DNA from: Geomonas anaerohicana
GTDB lineage: Bacteria; Desulfobacterota; Desulfuromonadia; Geobacterales; Geobacteraceae
Direction: 5' to 3'
DNA: 64,000 nt
NCBI RefSeq assembly: GCF_016458305.1
Contig: NZ_JAEMHL010000001.1
Span: 558,001 to 622,000 of the forward strand
The translations under genes were made by a program, and so were the position numbers. This document shows positions 58,519 to 64,000 of this stretch, piece after piece. Within the stretch, counting starts at the first letter, position 1; the number at the start of each line of letters is the position of its first letter. Below the pieces are notes generated by a model, which saw only the letters and a program-made list of their open reading frames with translations, searched no databases and was not told the DNA's origin.

Positions 58519-59895
58519 ATGAAAAAGTACCTGCTGTCGCTTGTTCTGGTTCCCGCATTGTTGTTCACGCTGCTCCCGCAGGCCCACGCTGAGATCAAGG
58601 CACAAAGTTTCTCCCTCTCACCCTTTGTAGGCGGCTACAGCTTCATCGGCAAGGAGCACCTGGAAACCGCTCCAGCCTTTGGCCTGCGCGCCGGCTACAA
58701 CGTCACGCGCCACTTCGGCCTGGAGGCGGTCTTCGACTACATTCCCACCGAAGGGAAGAGCCACAGCAACATTGGTGACGTCGACGCGTACAATTACCAT
58801 CTCGACATGCTGTACCACTTCATGCCGGACCGCCAGTTGGTTCCCTACGTCGCAGCCGGCTACGGCGGGCAGTCCCGTGAAGCCGCCGGTCCCTTCGAGA
58901 CCAGCCGTTCGGCCTTCAATTACGGGGCGGGGGTCAAGTATTTCATCACCGACACTATGGCGCTCAGGGGCGACCTGCGGCACCTCATCCTCCGCGAAGA
59001 CGGCGAGTCGTTCCACAACCTCGAGTACACCCTCGGGGTCGATTTCGTGTTCGGCGGCGTGAAGGAAGCCCCCGCTGCCGTGGCCAAGCCGGCGCCCCCG
59101 GTGGCACAGCCCGCCGAGGAGCCGCCCCTGGAGGGCGTCCCCGCGGCTGAGCCGACGCCTGGTCATTACAAGTACTGCGTCACCCTGCACGGTGAATTCG
59201 ACATCGACAAGGCCGCCATCCGCCAGGAAGACAAGGAGCAGATCACTCCGGTTTGCGAATTCATGAAGCAGTATCCCACCACCACCGCAGTCATCGAGGG
59301 GCATACCGACAGCGTGGGGACCGCCGAGTACAACCTCGACCTCTCCAAACGCCGCGCGCAGGCCGTCGTCGACTACATGGTCGCCAACTGCGGCATCGAC
59401 CGCTCCCGTCTCGAGGCCCGCGGTTACGGTCTGACGCGGCCGATAGCGTCCAACGCCACCGACGAGGGGCGCCAGGCCAACCGCCGCATCGAGGCGATCA
59501 TCGACTGTGCCTTCGACGTGAAGGAGGTCAAGCCTCCCGAGCGCCTGTGCATGGCCCTGGTGGTGGAATTCGACACCGGCAAGTCGGACATCAAGCCGCA
59601 GTACAAGGATGAACTGGCCAAGGTAGCCGACTACATGAAGAAGTACCCGACCACCACCGCGATCATCGAGGGGCACACCGACAACGTCGGCGGCTACGAG
59701 TACAACATGAAGCTCTCCCGCGAGCGCGCCGAAAGCGCGGTACGCTACCTGGTCGAGAACTTCGGCATCGAGAAGAGCCGCCTGACCGCCAAGGGGTACG
59801 GCTATACCAGGCGCGTCGCTTACAACAGCACCGCTGAAGGGCGCGCCAAGAACCGCAGGATCAACGCCATCATCGACTGCGTGGTGACGAAGTAG
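58519..59895 (+). CDS. OmpA-family porin with two tandem OmpA peptidoglycan-binding domains
   Basis: A 458-residue paralogue of the previous gene. The signal ends PQAHA. The barrel (~25-185) is clearly related (SPFVGGYSFIG, FGLRAGYNVTRHFGLEAVF). Instead of the Ig-like domain there are two complete OmpA C-terminal domains, each with GEFDIDKA/VEFDTGKS, GHTDSVGT/GHTDNVGG and NRRIEAI/NRRINAI. The ATG at 58519 has TAGGAGG before it. The frame extends 30 nt upstream, but those residues do not belong to the signal. Confidence 0.9.
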   Translation: MKKYLLSLVLVPALLFTLLPQAHAEIKAQSFSLSPFVGGYSFIGKEHLETAPAFGLRAGYNVTRHFGLEAVFDYIPTEGKSHSNIGDVDAYNYHLDMLYHFMPDRQLVPYVAAGYGGQSREAAGPFETSRSAFNYGAGVKYFITDTMALRGDLRHLILREDGESFHNLEYTLGVDFVFGGVKEAPAAVAKPAPPVAQPAEEPPLEGVPAAEPTPGHYKYCVTLHGEFDIDKAAIRQEDKEQITPVCEFMKQYPTTTAVIEGHTDSVGTAEYNLDLSKRRAQAVVDYMVANCGIDRSRLEARGYGLTRPIASNATDEGRQANRRIEAIIDCAFDVKEVKPPERLCMALVVEFDTGKSDIKPQYKDELAKVADYMKKYPTTTAIIEGHTDNVGGYEYNMKLSRERAESAVRYLVENFGIEKSRLTAKGYGYTRRVAYNSTAEGRAKNRRINAIIDCVVTK

Positions 59896-59922
59896 ATCAA
59901 GATAAAGATTGAGATTAAGAAC
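59894..59922. repeat. A/T-rich dispersed repeat at the stop codon of the second OmpA gene
   Basis: AGATCAAGATAAAGATTGAG then ATTAAGAAC begins within the TAG stop codon and matches the word order of the repeat at the end of dapF (7649-7724). Confidence 0.5.
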
Positions 59923-59954
59923 ACCAAGCGGCTGCTATCGGGGACCGCTAAACC

Positions 59955-59986
59955 AAAAAGGGGAGGCCGTATGGCTTCCCCTTTTT
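59955..59986 (+). terminator. Intrinsic terminator after the second OmpA gene
   Basis: Stem AAAAAGGGGAGGCC/GGCTTCCCCTTTTT with a 4-nt loop, followed by CTTGTG. Confidence 0.85.
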
Positions 59987-60016
59987 CTTGTGCTGTCTCG
60001 ACGCTATCTCAGTCCG

Positions 60017-60113
60017 CTCCCCTCCCCCGGAGGGGGAGGGCTAGGGAGGGGGAGCAGGCGGCTCGTTCAAACAATCCCCCCTCCCGTCCTCCCCCCTCCA
60101 GGGGGAGGAGAGT
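60017..60113. repeat. GC-rich palindromic intergenic repeat, two units
   Basis: CCCCTCCCCCGGAGGGGGAG followed by GGGAGGGGGAG, then a second CCCTCC...GGGGGAGGAG palindrome. Close in form to the repeat at 2193-2279. Confidence 0.75.
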
Positions 60114-60123
60114 TGGTCTTCCT

Positions 60124-60777
60124 CTAACCTATCTCTTTCGCGATGAAGCGCTGTACGCCGCGCAGCATCTCGTCCACGTCGGCGGTGCGATAACGCTCTC
60201 CTTGCCCGGCCAGGAAATCCGCCTTCATGTAGCACCAGTCCTTGATCCGCTGGTAGGTCCCCACCTGGTATGCCTTCGCCTGGTAGAGCGCCTCGTTCAT
60301 CTCGTCGGTGCTGCCCGTTGCAATCCCCTTGTTGCCGCAGATCAGCATCAGCACCTGCTCCAGCAGCACCGAGGCCAGGATGCAGGCGGTGTGGTTGTCG
60401 CCACGCTTTAAAAACTCCGACGTCCTGCCGCCCAGGTACTCCAGCACGGCATGGTCCAGGAACAGGCGGACTTCGGTGAGGCCTCCCGCTTCGTACTCCT
60501 CGCGGGCCGACTGCACGATGGCGCGGCAGTTGTCGAAGTTTTCCTTGTAGGTGATGTTGATGATCTTGGCGTAGATGGATTGGAAGTTGCGGTAGTAGGC
60601 GCTTTCCTCGCCGAAGATCTGCTGCAGAAGGCTCAGCGCAGAGTTGGCCCAGTCCTGGAACAGTTTCGAGTCTACGGTCGCGGCGATGTCGTTGATCAGT
60701 TGCGAAGAGCTCACCTTTTTGGCCTTCTCGGCGAGTTCCTCGAATTTGCGGGTGACGGTGTAGTCCAGTTTCAGCAT
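60124..60777 (-). CDS. All-helical protein of unknown function, possibly HEPN-like
   Basis: A 217-residue soluble protein predicted to be almost wholly alpha-helical. The region NHTACILASVLLEQVLMLIC near 130-150 resembles the second helix of HEPN/DUF4145-type domains, but no R-x4-H catalytic motif is seen. The end, YRTADVDEMLRGVQRFIAKE, is also in that style. It lies 88 nt after the metallopeptidase gene on the same strand, perhaps in one operon. No function is assigned. Confidence 0.7.
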   Translation of the reverse strand: MLKLDYTVTRKFEELAEKAKKVSSSQLINDIAATVDSKLFQDWANSALSLLQQIFGEESAYYRNFQSIYAKIINITYKENFDNCRAIVQSAREEYEAGGLTEVRLFLDHAVLEYLGGRTSEFLKRGDNHTACILASVLLEQVLMLICGNKGIATGSTDEMNEALYQAKAYQVGTYQRIKDWCYMKADFLAGQGERYRTADVDEMLRGVQRFIAKEIG

Positions 60778-60865
60778 GACGTTGTGCCCCCTTTGGGGTC
60801 TGCGGATCTGTGGATGCCTGCCAAGTTATAGTTTTGTCAGTGAAAAGTCAAGAATCGGCTTGTCA

Positions 60866-61447
60866 TTAAGCCGGCGTGATGCTGATGCGGGGAGCCTGCA
60901 GGCGGCGGGCCACGATGGCGCTGTGCCGCGAGCGCAGAGCGGCCAGGTTTCCCTCCAGGAAATCCAGTGCGGATCGGTCCGGGATCTCTGCCAGGTAGCG
61001 GTCCACCAGTTGTCCCATCAACAGGTTGTAGGCCATGGTGGAGGAGCCGTGGGCGTAGTTGCGGCCGGGGAAGCGGCGGATGTCGCCGTCGCAGGCAGGC
61101 GAGATGTGGTACAGCTCGTGGAAGATGGTGATCAGCTTCTCGCGGAAGGAGAGTTCCAGGAAGCGGGGGACCAGGAAGTAGATGACGTAGAGCATCTCCT
61201 CGCCGCGGTGGGTGATGCTGGGCATGGTGCACAGGACGCTGCGCCTGCCGCGCCGGGACTTGACCGACCGCTCGCCGCCGGCAAAGCGCAGCGGGTGGAT
61301 CTTGGCGAGGCTGCCGCCGCGGCTGTCCCTGCCGCTGGAGACGCAGACCAGCAGCTTTTCGGGGATGATGTGGTGCAATTCCGGGGAGCGGAGGGTGATA
61401 TCGTAGATCAGCCGCTCCAGCTCCCCGGTCAGGTTCAGCGTGGACAT
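60866..61447 (-). CDS. Putative HExxH metallopeptidase
   Basis: A 193-residue soluble protein with the zinc-protease signature HELYH (residues 110-114) inside a helix (KLITIFHELYHISPAC) and a candidate third ligand in NYAHG near 133. The rest is not like a standard peptidase family, though it recalls the domain called putative phage metallopeptidase. There is no signal peptide. Its ATG overlaps the stop of the diheme cytochrome gene (TAATG), so the two are coupled; what it cleaves is unknown. Confidence 0.72.
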   Translation of the reverse strand: MSTLNLTGELERLIYDITLRSPELHHIIPEKLLVCVSSGRDSRGGSLAKIHPLRFAGGERSVKSRRGRRSVLCTMPSITHRGEEMLYVIYFLVPRFLELSFREKLITIFHELYHISPACDGDIRRFPGRNYAHGSSTMAYNLLMGQLVDRYLAEIPDRSALDFLEGNLAALRSRHSAIVARRLQAPRISITPA

Positions 61448-61743
61448 TACACTCCGGCGAGTTTGAGCTTGTGGCAGAACAGGCAGCGCATCGGCCCGTC
61501 CTTGGGTTTCACGGGGTGTTTGGCAGGGAAGGGGACGCCGCCCGGTGCGGTGTTGTGGCAGGTGGGGCAGCCCTTGTCAGCCTCCATCTTGCTGCCGGTC
61601 TTCTTGAACAGCTCGTAGGAAGGCTTATGCGTGTCGTCCAGGGGGACGCGCTTGGTCTTTTCCTCGCCGGAAATGACGTAGAAGATGATGAAAACGGCAG
61701 CGATGATGCCGATGAAGATCCAGTCTTTCTTGCCGATACGCAT
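61447..61743 (-). CDS. Small membrane-anchored diheme c-type cytochrome
   Basis: A 98-residue protein with one N-terminal membrane helix (DWIFIGIIAAVFIIFYVIS) and a periplasmic part holding two heme sites, CPTCH near 60 and CLFCH near 87. The spacing and the sequence FPAKHPVKPKDGPM between them suggest bis-His hemes. ATG 61743 with GGAGGG before it is chosen over 61761. It is the first gene of a cluster with the metallopeptidase. Confidence 0.85.
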   Translation of the reverse strand: MRIGKKDWIFIGIIAAVFIIFYVISGEEKTKRVPLDDTHKPSYELFKKTGSKMEADKGCPTCHNTAPGGVPFPAKHPVKPKDGPMRCLFCHKLKLAGV

Positions 61744-61825
61744 GTGCCCTCCGGGGATCAAATCTAAGCGGCGAGGTTAAACGGGCCGCCGGGAAAATTC
61801 AAGCGAAATTGTTAGAAGAGCTTTT

Positions 61826-62064
61826 AACGCAAAGCCGCCAAGGCGCCAAGACGCAAAGGGAAAGAAGCAAACGGGGACCTGCAAAAGCCTTTGTGTCTGT
61901 AAAACGTTCCTGCTTTTCCTTGCGCCTTTGCGGCTCCGCGTCTTTGCGTTGAGGCTTTAACCATGTAACGCAAAGCCGCAAAGCCGCAAAGAAAGCTTGA
62001 AAGTCAAAACAAAAGGATTTTTTGTTTTTCGTGCTGTCTTTGCGCCTTTGCGTCTTTGCGTTGC
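61826..62064. repeat. AACGCAAAGCCGC-type dispersed repeat cluster
   Basis: Several copies, in both orientations, of the words AACGCAAAGCCGCCAAGGCG and TTTGCGCCTTTGCG(TCTTTGCGTT). They fill the 330-nt gap between the diheme cytochrome and the activase genes and form large potential hairpins. This repeat type is known from many bacterial genomes and creates spurious reading frames in both strands. No gene is seen in 61744-62073. Confidence 0.85.
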
Positions 62065-62073
62065 AAATTGGTT

Positions 62074-62871
62074 TTAAGGGTTTGCCGCGCAGCCGATGGC
62101 GCCGTTGTGCTGCGGGTGCTTCGGTATCACGATCTCCATGCCGCACTGCCCCTTCAACAGCTCCACCATGGCGCTATTGAGGGCGACCCCGCCGGTGATG
62201 ACCAGGGTGTCGGAGGGAAAACGCTTCAGCATCGGCATCACCCGCTTCACCAAAGTCAGGTTGACGCCGGCGCAGAGCCTGGCAACCGGATAGCCGCGCA
62301 GGATCTGACCGATCAACTCGCTTTCGCCGAAGATGCCGCAGGTGGCATCCAGCGCCACCGGTTCCTCCGAGTGGGAGGAGAGCTCGTCCAGGCTCACCTC
62401 GAGGACCGCCGCCATGTTCTCCAGGTAGCGCCCGCTGGAGGCGGCGCACTTGTCGTTCATGACGAAGTCGGTGAGCCGCCCCGCCACCACCTGGGCCACC
62501 TTGGTGTCCTGCCCCCCCATGTCCAGCAGGGTGAAGTTGGCAAGCCCGGTCTGGGTGCGCGCGCCGGCGACGTGGGCCTTGATCTCCGAGATGACGCGGG
62601 CGCCGTGCAGGTTGATGCTGTTGCGACCGTAGCCGGTCACCGTGATCTGAGCCTGGGCCAGTTCCTCGGCGCTGAAGATGCCGCTCCCCAAGAGGTCGAG
62701 CGACAGCTCGTCGTTGACGATGCTGCCGTACTTCTTGTAGAACGCGATGGTGTCGAGGTCCGCCAGCCTGACGATCTCGTCACCGCGCATCAGTGCGAAC
62801 TTGGCCTTCCTGCTCCCCAGGTCGATCCCTATTTTCAAAGTGTCTGACACCTGAATCTCTTCTCCTGTCAT
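62074..62871 (-). CDS. 2-Hydroxyacyl-CoA dehydratase activase (HgdC/BcrA-BadF family)
   Basis: A 265-residue ATPase activator of the ASKHA fold. ATP-site blocks are KIGIDLGSRKAKFALM near 12, LLDMGGQDTKVAQV near 115 and VITGGVALNSAMVELL near 225. The bridging [4Fe-4S] cysteines are likely in DKCAASSGRYLE near 142 and ATCGIFGESELIG near 180. It uses ATP to inject an electron into the dehydratase encoded by the neighbouring gene. The activase is soluble. Confidence 0.92.
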   Translation of the reverse strand: MTGEEIQVSDTLKIGIDLGSRKAKFALMRGDEIVRLADLDTIAFYKKYGSIVNDELSLDLLGSGIFSAEELAQAQITVTGYGRNSINLHGARVISEIKAHVAGARTQTGLANFTLLDMGGQDTKVAQVVAGRLTDFVMNDKCAASSGRYLENMAAVLEVSLDELSSHSEEPVALDATCGIFGESELIGQILRGYPVARLCAGVNLTLVKRVMPMLKRFPSDTLVITGGVALNSAMVELLKGQCGMEIVIPKHPQHNGAIGCAANP

Positions 62872-62990
62872 TGCCTGCCACTGCGATACTTTTCAGAAAG
62901 CATCCGGTGCGGTTTTATCTTGTGGCGCTGCTTGCCAATTGCCGATGCCATTGTATATTTGGTCACGGGTTTGGCATAGCCGAGGGATTT

Positions 62991-64000
62991 TCAGCTACGT
63001 TCCTCGAGCAGTTCCAGAAACCCTTCCAGCCTGATCTTCGTCCTGGCATCTATATCACCCGGCTTGTCACCTTCGAGCGTCAGAATGGGGAGCTTGATGC
63101 TCTTTCTGAGCACCATATCCTCGATCTGCCTGAAGCAGAAAGATTGCACATAGTGGATCACCCCGTCCACCTTTCGTTTCTCCAGCTCACGACTGATGTC
63201 GCCGATGCGGTGGAAGATGTCGTAGGGGTAGCTGTAGGCGCGGTACTGCTCCACGAGGTCCTGGATACCGTACGGCATGGAGAACTGCCGCTGGGTCTCG
63301 TTGAAGACGACACGGGCACCTACTTCCTCGACGAAACCGTAAAGCCCGTCTACGATGGGGGGGACGCCCAGGTAGGCCAGCCTGATCCGCTCCTTGCGCT
63401 CGGGCCTTTGCACAGCCTGCGTGAGAAACGCGTCCACCTCGGCCTCGAAGGCGTCCAGGTCGCCGTTCATGTCGGAGGTGCAGACCTGGAAGTAGTGGTT
63501 CTCCTCGCCGGTGACCCGATTCTCCTGCCAGGTGAGGCGGTCGATCTCGTGCACCTTCGCCCTGATCCGGTCCAGGCGCAGTTTCGCCTCGCCCACCTCG
63601 GCCCAGCCGACGCCGAAAACGGACATGAGCTTCTCGATCTCCGCCTTGAGCGGTCCGGCTTCACGGCCCGCCGGGTAGGCGAAGGGATAGACCCGCACCC
63701 CGTTCAGCGACAGGACTTCCATCAGGGCCTTGGTGTAGCTGCAGTCCCCCTCGGTGACGGCGATCATCTCCTTGACGCCGCTGGCGACCACGGCGCCATA
63801 GATGCCTTTGATCCAGGCGCAGACGTTGCGGGGGAAGCCGGTCAACTCGGCATCTTCTATCAATGAGGCCTTTTCGGGGTGGGTGATGAAGACGTTGTTG
63901 AGATCGATGGGGACCACGCCCGCCGCTACCAGTACTTCCAGCGGGATGGTGGTGGTAAAGCCTACTCTGCGCAAAAGTTCTACTCCGTCTTGATGAAATA
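62991..64000 (-). CDS. 2-Hydroxyacyl-CoA dehydratase D-component-like subunit (5' end uncertain)
   Basis: At least 327 residues of a family related to HgdB/FldC/BcrC. It starts its homology with RVGFTTTIPLEVLVAAG, has the DLNNVFITHPE block near 25, CAWIKGIYGAV near 52 and the cluster-binding VQSFCFRQIEDMV near 280. Two or three cysteines are in the expected places. A TTG at 63974 could start it, but the frame stays open to the window edge, so the real start is probably outside. Partner subunit and substrate are unknown; aromatic or amino acid-derived hydroxyacyl-CoAs are candidates. Confidence 0.85.
   Translation of the reverse strand, partial: FHQDGVELLRRVGFTTTIPLEVLVAAGVVPIDLNNVFITHPEKASLIEDAELTGFPRNVCAWIKGIYGAVVASGVKEMIAVTEGDCSYTKALMEVLSLNGVRVYPFAYPAGREAGPLKAEIEKLMSVFGVGWAEVGEAKLRLDRIRAKVHEIDRLTWQENRVTGEENHYFQVCTSDMNGDLDAFEAEVDAFLTQAVQRPERKERIRLAYLGVPPIVDGLYGFVEEVGARVVFNETQRQFSMPYGIQDLVEQYRAYSYPYDIFHRIGDISRELEKRKVDGVIHYVQSFCFRQIEDMVLRKSIKLPILTLEGDKPGDIDARTKIRLEGFLELLEERS

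Noticed and set aside
61799-62146. A minus-strand frame of 115 codons with LRLCV-like repeats
   Set aside because: It is translated AACGCAAAG-type repeat DNA and overlaps the activase gene end; a known source of false proteins.
1-64000. CRISPR arrays, insertion sequences, prophage, rRNA
   Set aside because: No regularly spaced direct repeats, no transposase, integrase or phage structural motifs and no rRNA sequence were recognised.

Overview
The window is a 64 kb piece of a GC-rich chromosome that looks like a member of the Geobacterales (Geobacter, Geomonas or Citrifermentans type). The reasons are: an S-box (SAM-I) riboswitch on metX, a four-gene NiFe hydrogenase operon in the order small subunit, large subunit, cytochrome b, protease (the hyaSLBP layout known in Geobacter), PocR-domain hybrid kinases, heme-binding CxxCH proteins, a 2-hydroxyacyl-CoA dehydratase activase, and dispersed GC-rich intergenic palindromes. 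No CRISPR array, insertion sequence, prophage or rRNA operon was seen. There is one tRNA, tRNA-Asn(GTT).

Layout. 0-9 kb: housekeeping metabolism on the minus strand. It holds metX with its riboswitch, a hydroxyacid dehydrogenase, a fused pabB-pabC gene coupled to an Nth-like iron-sulfur protein, dtd, a macrodomain hydrolase, endonuclease IV, a HIT protein and dapF. 9-19 kb: an Rrf2 regulator, larE, a small heat-shock protein, polA with a DUF4177 leader gene, two PilZ/HDOD signalling genes, a PilB/GspE-type ATPase and an Smr protein. 19-29 kb: an RCC1-propeller lipoprotein, a ROK kinase, an FKBP-like protein, a truncated DUF2235 gene, a CheY-PilZ-kinase operon, a GH13 glycosidase and a MarR regulator. 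29-34 kb: two hybrid histidine kinases and a response regulator with a Cys-rich C-terminus.

34-45 kb: an orphan modA; a three-gene cassette resembling E. coli yjfL/yjfM/yjfC (a membrane protein with a DUF1190-like tail, a glutathionylspermidine-synthase-like ATP-grasp enzyme and DUF350); then the hya hydrogenase operon with an added monoheme cytochrome, bracketed by near-identical inverted 37-nt repeats; then a NarXL-type two-component pair. 45-53 kb: a complete tripartite ABC-2/HlyD/TolC efflux operon with its TetR regulator, the counterpart of E. coli ybhGFSR-cecR. 53-64 kb: a TPR/OGT glycosyltransferase, tRNA-Asn, a CDF-like membrane protein, mscL followed by two paralogous OmpA-family porins (the second with two OmpA domains), a little-known cluster (helical protein, HExxH metalloprotease, diheme cytochrome), and a 2-hydroxyacyl-CoA dehydratase activase/subunit pair running off the right edge.

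The most promising loci for undescribed biology are the DUF1190-tail/ATP-grasp/DUF350 cassette, the diheme-cytochrome/metalloprotease pair, the CheY-PilZ-kinase operon, the tandem-OmpA pair beside mscL, and the several intergenic repeat families, some of which form gene ends. All functional calls come from reading motifs and recalled family knowledge; no database search was run.
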